From: Granulicella sp. L56
GTDB lineage: Bacteria > Acidobacteriota > Terriglobia > Terriglobales > Acidobacteriaceae
Assembly (NCBI RefSeq): GCF_009765835.1
Contig: NZ_LMUS01000006.1
Span: 434,001-498,000, forward strand
DNA length: 64,000 nucleotides
Direction of reading: 5' to 3'
A program made the position numbers and the translations under genes. Below are positions 1 to 8,749 of the stretch, in pieces. Under the pieces are notes generated by a model. That model worked only from the letters and a program-made list of their open reading frames with translations. It was not told the DNA's origin and ran no database searches. Numbering within the stretch: position 1 is the stretch's first letter; every line of letters begins with the position of its first letter.

Positions 1-954
1 TTTCAGTCCGCTATCACTGATGTCTCGGCAGGCGCTCTGGCCTACGATACGGTTCCGCTGACCACTCTCGGACGCCTCGATCCGTTCTCGCCACAGTTCC
101 AGTCCATGACCCTCGAAAAAGGTGCGATGGTCTTCCATATGCTCCGCTGGGAGATGGGCGACGACACCTTTACCCAGTTCCTCCGCGGCCTGCTCTCGCA
201 GTACACCGACAAATCGATACGCAGCTCCGATGTGCAAACCGTCGCCGAAGCCCAGTCGCATCTGCAACTGACTCCCTTCTTCTCGCAGTGGATCGATGGC
301 ACGGGAGCACCGGCCTTTGGAGACAAGTACACCGTCTTTCGTCTGGGCGACAATAAGGGCTTTCGTACCGTCGGCGCCATCACTCAGGACCTCGACCTCT
401 TTAGTATGCCGGTGGAGCTGCGCATCGAAACTGACGGAAAGACCGAGATCAAGCGCATCGTCGTAAGCGGCAACGAGTCCCAATATTCCATCGAAACCTT
501 TGGCCGTCCTCGCCATATCGGTATCGATCCAGACAACTGGTTGCTGAAGAGCACACCCGATCTTGCTGTGCGCGTGGCCGTCTTACGCGGGCAGGAGCAG
601 GTCGCGCAGGGCGATCTCACCGCCGCTCTGGTTGAGTACCAGAAGGCCCTCGACGCCAATAAGAACAGTTCGCTCGCCGCCTACCGTATCGGCGAAGTCT
701 TCTTCATGCAGCGCAACTATCAGTCCGCGGCAAACTCCTTCCGCGATGCTCTGCGCGGAGACGGCGACCCCAGATGGGTCGAAGTCTGGAGCCACATCGA
801 ACTGGGTCGCATCTTCGACCTGACGGGCCAGCGCGATCGAGCCGTCAACGAATATCGCCTCGCTGTACAGACCAATGACAACACCCAGGGTGCGATCAAC
901 GAGGCACGCGCGCTGATGCAGAAACCGTACAAGCGCCCGGCCGAGCAAGATTAA
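1..954 (+). CDS. M1-family metallopeptidase, C-terminal part, with TPR tail (5' truncated by window)
   Basis: The frame is open from the first base of the window, so the start and the zinc-binding HExxH motif lie outside it. The segment LEKGAMVFHMLRWEMGD (from about base 112) is the helical stretch that follows the catalytic domain in M1 (aminopeptidase N-like) enzymes, and the FFSQWIDGTGAP segment matches the end of that domain. From about base 595 the protein changes character to two or three tetratricopeptide-type helical repeats (GDLTAALVEYQKALDAN, NYQSAANSFRDAL), which usually bind partner proteins. It ends in TAA at 952-954, convergent with the ABC permease on the other strand 25 bp away. 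An aminopeptidase role is inferred from family resemblance; the active site cannot be verified here. Confidence 0.75.
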   Translation, partial: FQSAITDVSAGALAYDTVPLTTLGRLDPFSPQFQSMTLEKGAMVFHMLRWEMGDDTFTQFLRGLLSQYTDKSIRSSDVQTVAEAQSHLQLTPFFSQWIDGTGAPAFGDKYTVFRLGDNKGFRTVGAITQDLDLFSMPVELRIETDGKTEIKRIVVSGNESQYSIETFGRPRHIGIDPDNWLLKSTPDLAVRVAVLRGQEQVAQGDLTAALVEYQKALDANKNSSLAAYRIGEVFFMQRNYQSAANSFRDALRGDGDPRWVEVWSHIELGRIFDLTGQRDRAVNEYRLAVQTNDNTQGAINEARALMQKPYKRPAEQD

Positions 955-979
955 TCAGACGAAGGTTTGACGCGTTACG

Positions 980-2218
980 TTATTCATACCTGAGCGCCTC
1001 AATGGGATCGAGATTGGCCGCCTGTATCGCCGGAATCATTCCGCTCACGGTCCCTACGATGACGAGAACGACGGTCGCCAGGATCACAATATGCGGCGAG
1101 ATCAGCAGATAGATATCCGCCGCACTCGCATTGGCCGCAATCGCACTATAGAACGTGATGCCTCCCACGACTTTACTGACTCCATAGGCCAGGGCAATGC
1201 CCGCTACTCCACCAACTCCGGTAATCACCAGGGCTTCGGCAAGAAATTGCAGCAGGATATGGCGCTTCCGTGCCCCCAGTGCCTTCTCCACGCCAATCTC
1301 TCTCGTCCGCTGTTGCACGCTGACCAGCATAATGTTCATCAGCCCAATACCGGCGATGCCCAGCGTCAGCGTTCCGATAAAGAGCAGCAGCACCTGCAAT
1401 CCCAGCGATATGATGCGGAACTGCGCGAGCTGCTCCATGATGTTGGCCACCCAGATCGCGTTGTGGTCTGTTGGCCGAAAGGCGTGCGATGCTGCGAGCG
1501 TATTTCGCAAGGCGTGCTCCACGGCCTTCGGGTCGCCACGATAGTTGAACCAGATGCCGTCGAGATATTTGGCATCTTTGATATCGCCCATGGTTGAAAA
1601 CGGGATGTAAGTAAGGCGATTGATGTTGTCATCGCCCTCCTGCATCTTGGGTTTCAGAACACCGATCACTTCAAAGCTGATACCGTTCAACCGGATTGTC
1701 TGGCCCAAAGCGAAGATGCCGGAGTAGAGCTTCGACTTTGCCTGCGACCCAATGACCGCAACATGGTTTCGCTGTTGCAGATCGGCTTCTGTCAGAAACC
1801 GTCCCTCGGCCAGATCCATCTTCTGAATGTCCTGAATCTCGGGGGAGACGCCATCCACCTCCCACGTATAGGTGTGCAGATCGTTCTGCACCGGAACTGA
1901 CTTCCAGAGCATGGGCGACGTATGCAGAACGCCGGGAACTGTCTCCCGGATGCGCTCCACATCTTCCATCTTGAGGCGAACCGGTACACCAGCCTTGGTG
2001 CCGCCCGCCTGCTCGCTGGTGGTGCCGGGAAAGACGCCGATCATGTTGGTGCCGAACTGAGCGAAGATCGTCTCGAAGGCGCGCCCGAAGCCTGCGCCGT
2101 AGGCCAACAGAAGAACCACCGTGGCAATGCCCCACGCCATGCCGACGATGGTGATGGCGGTCCGCCGTCCGTTGTACTGCATCGCTTCCATCGCTTGTCC
2201 AAAGATATCTCGCAGCAT
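980..2218 (-). CDS. MacB-like ABC transporter permease (FtsX domain)
   Basis: This is a 412-residue inner-membrane permease of the MacB/FtsX type, exporting an unknown substrate or transmitting mechanical force to the periplasm. A first membrane helix (AITIVGMAWGIATVVLLLAYG) is followed by a large periplasmic MacB_PCD-like domain, and three helices form the C-terminal FtsX domain with the usual coupling-loop signature REIGVEKALGARKRHI and the ending DPIEALRYE. I place the start at the ATG at 2218 rather than an upstream in-frame ATG at 2245. AGGAG stands 7 nt before 2218, and the upstream permease gene stops only 4 bp away (2223), so the two are surely cotranscribed and probably translationally coupled. 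No ATP-binding subunit is present next to them. Confidence 0.9.
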   Translation of the reverse strand: MLRDIFGQAMEAMQYNGRRTAITIVGMAWGIATVVLLLAYGAGFGRAFETIFAQFGTNMIGVFPGTTSEQAGGTKAGVPVRLKMEDVERIRETVPGVLHTSPMLWKSVPVQNDLHTYTWEVDGVSPEIQDIQKMDLAEGRFLTEADLQQRNHVAVIGSQAKSKLYSGIFALGQTIRLNGISFEVIGVLKPKMQEGDDNINRLTYIPFSTMGDIKDAKYLDGIWFNYRGDPKAVEHALRNTLAASHAFRPTDHNAIWVANIMEQLAQFRIISLGLQVLLLFIGTLTLGIAGIGLMNIMLVSVQQRTREIGVEKALGARKRHILLQFLAEALVITGVGGVAGIALAYGVSKVVGGITFYSAIAANASAADIYLLISPHIVILATVVLVIVGTVSGMIPAIQAANLDPIEALRYE

Positions 2219-2222
2219 CGCC

Positions 2223-3479
2223 TTACTCCTTGCGCAGCGCCTCAACCGGCTGCATCCTCGCTGCTCGGCTCGCCGGATAGATGCCAGCGATTACGCCGCA
2301 AAGCACAAGTGTGCCCATCGCCATCGCCGCCGACCATGGCACCAGCCGCGGTGGATCGAATCCCATTTGGTTGTCTCCCATCGCATGTCCCAGCACCAGC
2401 ATCAGCGTGGCCGCGCCCGCGATTCCGATCAGACCGCTGATTCCGGTCAACATGATGCCTTCTAGAAAAAACTGTATCAAGATACTGCGATTAGTCGCTC
2501 CCAGCGCCTTGCGCAAGCCAATCTCCTTGGTACGTTCCGTCACCGTAACCAGCATGATGTTGATAATGCCAACCGCGCCCAGCGCGAGGGTAACGATCCC
2601 CACCCCCCCGAGAAAGACATCCATTGCCGTGAAGATCAGGCCGACGGTCTTATTTGCCTTGATAGTGTCCCACTCTTCGAATGCATCCGTCAGGCTTGGA
2701 TCAAAATCATGCCGCTTCGCAATAATGCGATGCACGTCCATCTTCGCAGCCTCATTCATGTCCTCGGCCGTGGGCTGATATTGGATGGAGGTAATAGCAT
2801 CGGCGGGAATATTTTCGCCGAGAATCGGAAAGAGCTCGAGCATCGTCGACAGCGGAATATAGACCCTCTGGTTGTCGCTATCGTTATTGCCTCGCCCGAT
2901 CTTGGGTGCGACGCCAATTACCTGAAAACGATATCCATTCAGCGTGATGAAAGACCCGACCGAAGGCCGTCCCGGAAACAGCAGCTTATTATTTTTTTGC
3001 CCCAGAAATACGACCTGCCGATGTTGCGCCTCGTCGCCGGCGTCGATCCAGCGGCCTTCGGCGACGGGAAGCTTGCGAATCTGAGGGTAGTTCGGCTCTG
3101 CACCCAGAACTGAGCCGCCCGCGCTTGAAAACTCGCTGACCTCCTTCAGATCGCCGCGATCGATGAACGCCGTCGCATTGCGAACATGGGACGCCTCTGC
3201 ACGAATCGCCTCGGCATCGCTCAACGTCAGCTTGTAGGGCCGCATGCCCGTATGCTGGTTCGGCAGCGCGGGCACAGTCCCGCTGAAGAGCATGATGACG
3301 TCCGATCCCAGCTCAGACAGTCCTCGGCGCTGCCCCGAGCGGAATCCCTCCCCCAACCCGATCAGCAGCAGCAAGGAAGCCACACCCCATGCGATGCCGA
3401 ACATCGTGAGGAACGATCGCAGCTTGTTAGCTCCGATCGATTGGAATACCTGGGCAAAGATGTCGAGAAGGGCGCGCAT
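2223..3479 (-). CDS. MacB-like ABC transporter permease (FtsX domain)
   Basis: This 418-residue protein has the same architecture as its downstream neighbour: an N-terminal membrane helix (LTMFGIAWGVASLLLLIGLG), a periplasmic domain of about 230 residues, then a three-helix FtsX domain with the loop TKEIGLRKALGATNRSILIQ and the tail MQPVEALRKE. The two permeases are similar but clearly diverged, so they could form a heterodimer working with one ATPase encoded elsewhere, as MacB-like exporters often do. The gene is the first of the two-gene operon and has no strong ribosome-binding site immediately before its ATG. The substrate cannot be predicted from the sequence. Confidence 0.9.
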   Translation of the reverse strand: MRALLDIFAQVFQSIGANKLRSFLTMFGIAWGVASLLLLIGLGEGFRSGQRRGLSELGSDVIMLFSGTVPALPNQHTGMRPYKLTLSDAEAIRAEASHVRNATAFIDRGDLKEVSEFSSAGGSVLGAEPNYPQIRKLPVAEGRWIDAGDEAQHRQVVFLGQKNNKLLFPGRPSVGSFITLNGYRFQVIGVAPKIGRGNNDSDNQRVYIPLSTMLELFPILGENIPADAITSIQYQPTAEDMNEAAKMDVHRIIAKRHDFDPSLTDAFEEWDTIKANKTVGLIFTAMDVFLGGVGIVTLALGAVGIINIMLVTVTERTKEIGLRKALGATNRSILIQFFLEGIMLTGISGLIGIAGAATLMLVLGHAMGDNQMGFDPPRLVPWSAAMAMGTLVLCGVIAGIYPASRAARMQPVEALRKE

Positions 3480-3562
3480 GACGATGGTTGGACTTCATTC
3501 TCCACCTTACGTTACGCAAATCCCAATCAAACAGTTCCGAATTCTGATTTATTTACTGATTT

Positions 3563-4156
3563 CTACGAGGCAGCTTGCGTCTGGTTTTTCATCAGCACGG
3601 GAACGTCAGGATCTGGCTCATTCTGCACATTCATGCGCAGCGAACGCAAAAAGTCACCTGTCGCCGCCAGTGTGGCTGCATCGGCAGATGCCGGGTACAG
3701 CAGACGCACCGCTGACCCCAAGCCTGCGACACCCGTGAAACCTCCACGCACGGCAAAACACCGCTCAGGACGATACACGCACGACGCCAGGTCCGTAATG
3801 CTCAAGGCGTCACTAGGCGTACACAGAATCGTCTTTGGCGGAGCCATCCGGTCGACCATGCTGAAGATCTCCAGCTTCGATTCCAACTCATCTGGAACAA
3901 AATCGACGGCAATATCCGCCACGCGGACGGCGTCTTCGACAGTCAAAGCGAGGTCGAGGCTGCCCGGAGAATCGCGCAGGTCCATCTCGGCAAAATCCGC
4001 CTCAGCCCGGCGAAGATTTGCCGGCATCACATCTTCGAGCACCACATGAAATCCAGCGGCAACACAAGCCAGCGCAAAGCTACGGCCAGCCGTCCCAGCC
4101 CCTATCACCGCCACCGTCCGTATCTCGAACGGTGACGGGGAAATTGCTGGCTGCAT
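3563..4156 (-). CDS. Short 3-hydroxyacyl-CoA dehydrogenase-like NAD-binding protein
   Basis: The 197-residue protein is a Rossmann fold with VIGAGTAG near residue 20 and an acidic residue at the end of the second strand (VVLEDV), as in the N-terminal domain of 3-hydroxyacyl-CoA dehydrogenases (3HCDH_N). The usual C-terminal 3HCDH substrate/dimerisation domain of about 100 residues is missing. The enzyme is therefore roughly 80-90 residues shorter than a normal 3-hydroxybutyryl-CoA dehydrogenase and may be inactive on CoA thioesters or have another role. Its ATG overlaps the TAA of the upstream small gene by one base (TAATG), a sign of translational coupling. Whether it is a relic or a specialised form is unknown. 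Confidence 0.75.
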   Translation of the reverse strand: MQPAISPSPFEIRTVAVIGAGTAGRSFALACVAAGFHVVLEDVMPANLRRAEADFAEMDLRDSPGSLDLALTVEDAVRVADIAVDFVPDELESKLEIFSMVDRMAPPKTILCTPSDALSITDLASCVYRPERCFAVRGGFTGVAGLGSAVRLLYPASADAATLAATGDFLRSLRMNVQNEPDPDVPVLMKNQTQAAS

Positions 4157-4341
4157 TATTTTTTGCTCGCGACTGCGTTGATAACCGACTCGTAGCTCGG
4201 TTCAGACTGCTTGATGTGCTCGGAAACTCGTTGACGCTCATCCTCGGTCAGCGACGGCAGCACCGCAAGAATGCGGCGCAGCGTAACCGAAATATCGTCA
4301 ACATAGTTCATCGTGCGGATGGCTTCGCCAGAAAGAGGCAT
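4156..4341 (-). CDS. Small hypothetical protein (61 aa)
   Basis: The ATG at 4341 is preceded by GGAG at 6 nt and gives a 61-residue, mostly helical protein beginning MPLSGEAIRTMNYVDD with a charged middle (PSLTEDERQRVSEH). An in-frame extension further upstream would overlap the 4-alpha-glucanotransferase gene and is not needed. Its stop codon shares a base with the start of the dehydrogenase-like gene (TAATG), so the two are almost certainly one translational unit. No known family was recognised. It might be a partner or regulator of the neighbouring short NAD-binding protein. Confidence 0.65.
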   Translation of the reverse strand: MPLSGEAIRTMNYVDDISVTLRRILAVLPSLTEDERQRVSEHIKQSEPSYESVINAVASKK

Positions 4342-4378
4342 GTACGCTCCTGAAAAGTTTAATGTGCTCTTCTTCAGT

Positions 4379-5974
4379 CTAAACGCTGGAGCCCGGCTCT
4401 GCCCGTTTATGGGCCTCGTCCTGCGGCTCACCTGCCGCAGGACCCTCTTTCGGCGCTTCATAGCCATCGCGGTCCGTCATCTCCATCAGCGCCGCCAGCT
4501 TGACAGCAAAATCCGGATGCAGCGCATTCAACCCATAGCGCCACGTCCAGTTCCCCGCCCCGGCTGCGGGGGTATTCATCCGGCCCTCGCTGCCGAGGTG
4601 CAACACATCCTGCATCGGGAAGATGCAGAGATTCGCCACCGATCTCGCCGCCGCACGCATCATAGCCCATACGATATCGCCCTCGTGTTCAATTGTTTGC
4701 AGATAAGTCTGCGCGTGGGTCTTTTCCATCTCACTGGCATCGTCGCGCCACCAGCCCAGCGTGGTGTTATTGTCGTGCGTTCCTGTATAAACCACTGTGT
4801 TCTGAATAAAACGATGCGGAAGGTAGAGATGGCTACCCCGATCCGAAAAGCCAAACTGAAGAATTCGCATTCCCGGCATACCAAAGTGCTCACGAAGCTC
4901 ATCTACCTCCGGGGTAATCAAGCCAAGGTCTTCTGCGACAAACGGCAGATCGCCGAATACCTCTCTCAGCCGATTGAATAGTTCATGTCCGGGTGCCTTC
5001 ACCCACAGGCCGCTGATCGCCGTCGGTTCATCGGCCGGAATCGACCAATATGCCTCGAAGCCACGAAAGTGGTCCAGCCTAATTGAGTCATAGAGCGTCA
5101 ATGCACGTCGAATCCGTGCCACCCACCAGTCAAATCCCCGCTCCTTCATCAGGTCCCACTTGTACAGCGGATTCCCCCAGCGCTGGCCCGTGACCGAAAA
5201 ATAATCCGGCGGCACACCCGACACCCGCGTCGGCTTCAGATCATCGTCCAGCTCAAATATCTCAGGATGCGTCCACACATCGGCACTGTCGTAATTCACA
5301 AAGATAGCGACATCGCCCAGAATGCGAACCTTCCGCTCTGCGCAGTACGACCGCAGCGCACACCACTGTTCGTTGAAAAAGAACTGAATGGCCTGCTCGA
5401 TAGCCAGCTCTCGCCCATGCGAGTTCAGTACCGCCGTCAACGCATCGCTCTTCCTTCGAGCATACTCGGACGGCCAGTCAATCCAGCTCACATAGCCGTG
5501 CATTCTCCGCAACACATTGAACAGCGCATAGTCAGAAAGCCACGAAATATTGTCTTTGCAGAATTTTTGAAATCGCGCTCGCACATCATCCGGCGCTCGA
5601 TCAAGAAAATTTGCAGCCCCTTCTTCAATCAGCGGAAGCTTAACCCGCATGGCTTCCACGAAATCCGCTGGCCCATCATGTCCCGTCAATCCCTCGATTC
5701 GCTCCGCGCAAATCCAGCCTTCCTGCACCAGCCGTTCCAGACTGATGAACAGGGGATTCCCCGCGAATGCCGACAGCGCCGAATAAGGTGACCCACCATA
5801 ACCCGTCGGACTTAGAGGCAACACCTGCCACAGTTGCTGCTTCGCCGCTGCAAGAAAGTCAACAAAGGCATACGCCGCCGGGCCAAAATCTCCCACGCCC
5901 CCATACGACGGCAACGACGTCACATGCAGCAGAACTCCCGATAACCGATTAACATTCATCGCTTCCCCACTCAT
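4379..5974 (-). CDS. malQ: 4-alpha-glucanotransferase (GH77)
   Basis: This cytoplasmic amylomaltase transfers maltosyl and longer alpha-1,4-glucan segments between acceptors during glycogen and maltodextrin metabolism. Family GH77 marks are all visible: the N-terminal GYGGSPYSALSAFAGNP substrate loop, the nucleophile region IRLDHFRGFEAYW, the acid/base segment VAEDLG and the THDNNTT segment carrying the third catalytic Asp. The length (531 residues from the ATG at 5974) is normal for bacterial MalQ. A second ATG at 5959 (MNVNRLSGVLLH) is equally possible; both have purine-rich upstream sequence (GGGGGAG and GGGGA). It follows the xylan genes on the same strand after 134 bp and probably has its own promoter there. 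Confidence 0.95.
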   Translation of the reverse strand: MSGEAMNVNRLSGVLLHVTSLPSYGGVGDFGPAAYAFVDFLAAAKQQLWQVLPLSPTGYGGSPYSALSAFAGNPLFISLERLVQEGWICAERIEGLTGHDGPADFVEAMRVKLPLIEEGAANFLDRAPDDVRARFQKFCKDNISWLSDYALFNVLRRMHGYVSWIDWPSEYARRKSDALTAVLNSHGRELAIEQAIQFFFNEQWCALRSYCAERKVRILGDVAIFVNYDSADVWTHPEIFELDDDLKPTRVSGVPPDYFSVTGQRWGNPLYKWDLMKERGFDWWVARIRRALTLYDSIRLDHFRGFEAYWSIPADEPTAISGLWVKAPGHELFNRLREVFGDLPFVAEDLGLITPEVDELREHFGMPGMRILQFGFSDRGSHLYLPHRFIQNTVVYTGTHDNNTTLGWWRDDASEMEKTHAQTYLQTIEHEGDIVWAMMRAAARSVANLCIFPMQDVLHLGSEGRMNTPAAGAGNWTWRYGLNALHPDFAVKLAALMEMTDRDGYEAPKEGPAAGEPQDEAHKRAEPGSSV

Positions 5975-6108
5975 CTCTCCCCCTGTGTCTCTTAACGTTT
6001 GATGCCGATTTGTCCTCGGTCGAAAACAACGAAAGGCCTGTCCCTCTACCGTCAATAGTAGTGGAACAAACCTTTCGAAACAGTTAAGAGAGCTTCTACT
6101 GACTACCG

Positions 6109-7479
6109 CTACTTAGGGCCCCAGATACGGAAGTTGCCACTGGAATGAAGCAGACTCATCATATAAAGCATGCCGTCGTAATAGCGCTGCTCGCCAGACG
6201 GAATGGGCGAATTCCAAAACGCATCGACAAAGGCTTTAGAAGTCGGGCCTTTCGTCGCGGCAAGACCGGCGGTCGCTGTTGTAGCAACCATTCCCGTAGA
6301 GTGACGTTGCGAAAGCGGCTTACCGTCCAGCGTGTACTGGTCGCTAAACGTGCTAACGCCCTGACTGAAAAGAAACTTCTGAATGCGATCACTCAAAACA
6401 TTCTCTTCCGCGTCCTTATGCCACCACGAATAATCCACCGACCAGTTGCTGGCCGTCCTCCACGAGTCATAGGAGAAGTTAGCCGACATTGGGTTAAAAC
6501 CTGTGCCATGCGGCTTACCGTCGAAGTCAGCATAGTCGGGCGCAAGCCCCGTATTAGGGTTAGTGGCCTTCTGAAAGAAGCTCCGACTGGCCGTTGCGGC
6601 TTCAGCCCAAAAAGCGCGATCTTCGATCGGTCCCCAGCGCGACCACAGCTCGTAAAACGCAGGCAGGTGGTACGAGGGATCGGTAAAGCTTCCGCGCCCC
6701 ATGCCAGGCACGAAAAGTATCATCCTGTTCGGCTCGTTGACCATCGGGCCAACTGTCTGCGGCTGGTTGCGCGGAGGAAAGCCAGGACGCGTGGGAGGAG
6801 TGTACGGGGACTCGTTGGGCTTCAAGCGAAAGGGCGGCGTTCCGATCTGAATCGGATGATGGCGCATGAGACTCAGAATGCGATCAGCCTGCGCCTTGTA
6901 GTTATAGATGCCGGTACCGCTTCCCCAGCGGTTCGCCGCAAAGTAAAGGCTCATGACGAAGTACTCTTCACCATCAGGAGCAGGAGAATCGGAACGCGGC
7001 GTCCCATCCGTATGCATCGACCACGAAAAGTAACCGACCGAAGGATTAGCCGGATCCGTGATCAGCATATAAGTATTCGCCCAATTCCAGATGGCATCAA
7101 ACTCATGCTTCTTGTTCATCTGAACGGCAATCATCATGCCATACGACATGCCCTCGGTACGTGCGTCGCGGTTGGCGACGTCCGTAATATAAGCCAGCGG
7201 CCCATTCGCATTGCTGCCCACCTCGTAGTACACAGCTTGCGTATTCTTGTCGCCATGAAAGAGCTGCTCGAAGGCAGCATCGATCTTGGCATGACTCTGC
7301 TTCGCGCTATGCCCCTGTTCGGCGAAGAGATCTCGATAGTGGCCTGTACGATAAGCACCCGAGCCATCACTGTCAGCGCCATGTTTCACAGTTTGTCCTG
7401 ACGCATGACGAGCACCCACCGAAATGAAAACAAGAGCCGCGGCAAAAAGCACCGAATGCATACGGATGGTTCGTGTCAT
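6109..7479 (-). CDS. Secreted GH8 glycosidase, reducing-end xylose-releasing exo-oligoxylanase type
   Basis: Residues 1-29 form a signal peptide (MTRTIRMHSVLFAAALVFIS, cleavage near ASG-Q), so the enzyme is exported. The mature part has the (alpha/alpha)6-barrel marks of glycoside hydrolase family 8: RTEGMSYGMM with the probable general acid Glu109, SPAPDGEEYF, and the NFSYDSWRTASNWSVDY segment that carries the catalytic Asp of the Rex-type exo-oligoxylanases. The best guess is removal of xylose from the reducing end of xylo-oligosaccharides; endo-xylanase or chitosanase activity cannot be excluded. It is the last gene of the run containing alpha-glucuronidase and mannonate dehydratase, 61 bp after the latter. 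The start has GGGGA 5 nt upstream. Confidence 0.88.
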   Translation of the reverse strand: MTRTIRMHSVLFAAALVFISVGARHASGQTVKHGADSDGSGAYRTGHYRDLFAEQGHSAKQSHAKIDAAFEQLFHGDKNTQAVYYEVGSNANGPLAYITDVANRDARTEGMSYGMMIAVQMNKKHEFDAIWNWANTYMLITDPANPSVGYFSWSMHTDGTPRSDSPAPDGEEYFVMSLYFAANRWGSGTGIYNYKAQADRILSLMRHHPIQIGTPPFRLKPNESPYTPPTRPGFPPRNQPQTVGPMVNEPNRMILFVPGMGRGSFTDPSYHLPAFYELWSRWGPIEDRAFWAEAATASRSFFQKATNPNTGLAPDYADFDGKPHGTGFNPMSANFSYDSWRTASNWSVDYSWWHKDAEENVLSDRIQKFLFSQGVSTFSDQYTLDGKPLSQRHSTGMVATTATAGLAATKGPTSKAFVDAFWNSPIPSGEQRYYDGMLYMMSLLHSSGNFRIWGPK

Positions 7480-7540
7480 TAATTTCCCCTTGCAGAACAG
7501 ACGCGTCTTCCACTTTCAAACTGAGCAGTACGTTTGTGAA

Positions 7541-8749
7541 CTACCAATCCGTAAGCGTGCCATCGAGCTTACGAGCAATCGGAAGATACGCTCGCTGGTA
7601 CGGATACTTCGCCGCAAGGCCTTCATCAATATCGACTCCCAGCCCCGGCGCATCTCCCGGATACATATAGCCAGCATCGAACGTATATTGATGCGGAAAC
7701 ACTTCATCGGTAAGCGCACTGTGATGCATGTGCTCCTGAATCCCGAAGTTATGGATGGCAAGCCCAAGATGCAGGGCAGCCGCCATCGTGACCGGAGAAA
7801 GATCGGTCGCTCCATGGCAGCCGGTTCGCACTTGATAGAGCGCTGCAAAATCCGCCGTCTTTTTCACGTGAGTGATTCCGCCACCATGCACAATGGCCAT
7901 GCGGATGTAATCGATCCACTGTCTGCGGATAAGATCATGCGCATCCCATACTGAGTTGAAGACCTCGCCCGTAGCAATCGGCGTGGTGGTATGCCTGCGA
8001 ATCAATTCAAACCCTTCCTGCAACTCAGCAGGACATGGATCTTCCATCCAGAAGAGGTGATACGGCTCCAGCGCCTTCCCCAGACGCGCCGCCTCAATGG
8101 GAGTAAGCCGATGATGCACGTCATGAAGCAGATGCACATCCGCACCAAGCTCGACGCGAAGCTTTTCAAAGAGCGATGGCACAAAGTTCAAATACTTTTC
8201 GGTGGACCAAAGACTCTCTGAAGGCAACCCACGTTCTGCAGGCTCATACGACTTGCCACCCTTAGGCACGCCATAGCTGCCTGCAACTCCCGGCACGCCG
8301 GACTGCGCCCGCACCGCAAGATAGCCCTCATCCATATGCTTGCGAACAGAATCAAGTGTCTCCGCAATATCGCCACCGTTGGCGTGAGTGTAGACCAGCA
8401 CGCCGTTGCGGCTCTTCCCGCCAAGCAGGTTATAGACAGGGGTGTTGAGTGCCTTGCCTTTGATGTCCCACAGGGCAACGTCAACCGCAGCGATCGAAGC
8501 CATGGTGACAGGACCGCGACGCCAGTACGCTCCGCGATAGAGATACTGCCAGATGTCTTCAATCTGAAATGGATCGCGGCCAATCAAGCATGGAAGAACG
8601 TGCTCGGAGAGATAGCTCGCAACAGCCAGTTCACGGCCATTCAGCGTAGCATCGCCGAGTCCATAAATCCCCTCGTCGGTTTCAATCTTGAGGGTGACAA
8701 AGTTGCGGTCAGGAGAGCAGACAATCAGACGGGCGGCGATAATTTTCAT
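7541..8749 (-). CDS. manD: D-mannonate dehydratase, enolase superfamily (ManD type)
   Basis: This 402-residue enzyme dehydrates D-mannonate to 2-keto-3-deoxy-D-gluconate in hexuronate degradation. The residues reported for characterised ManD enzymes fall at identical positions here: Arg147 and Tyr159 as the catalytic pair, metal ligands Asp210, Glu236 and Glu262, and His212 (LLHDVHH). That makes it one of the better-supported functional calls in the window. Some RspA-like relatives have weak or D-gluconate activity, so a low-efficiency variant remains possible, but the pathway context supports mannonate. Its ATG overlaps the TGA of the alpha-glucuronidase gene by 4 bp (ATGA), so translation of the two is coupled. 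Confidence 0.93.
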   Translation of the reverse strand: MKIIAARLIVCSPDRNFVTLKIETDEGIYGLGDATLNGRELAVASYLSEHVLPCLIGRDPFQIEDIWQYLYRGAYWRRGPVTMASIAAVDVALWDIKGKALNTPVYNLLGGKSRNGVLVYTHANGGDIAETLDSVRKHMDEGYLAVRAQSGVPGVAGSYGVPKGGKSYEPAERGLPSESLWSTEKYLNFVPSLFEKLRVELGADVHLLHDVHHRLTPIEAARLGKALEPYHLFWMEDPCPAELQEGFELIRRHTTTPIATGEVFNSVWDAHDLIRRQWIDYIRMAIVHGGGITHVKKTADFAALYQVRTGCHGATDLSPVTMAAALHLGLAIHNFGIQEHMHHSALTDEVFPHQYTFDAGYMYPGDAPGLGVDIDEGLAAKYPYQRAYLPIARKLDGTLTDW

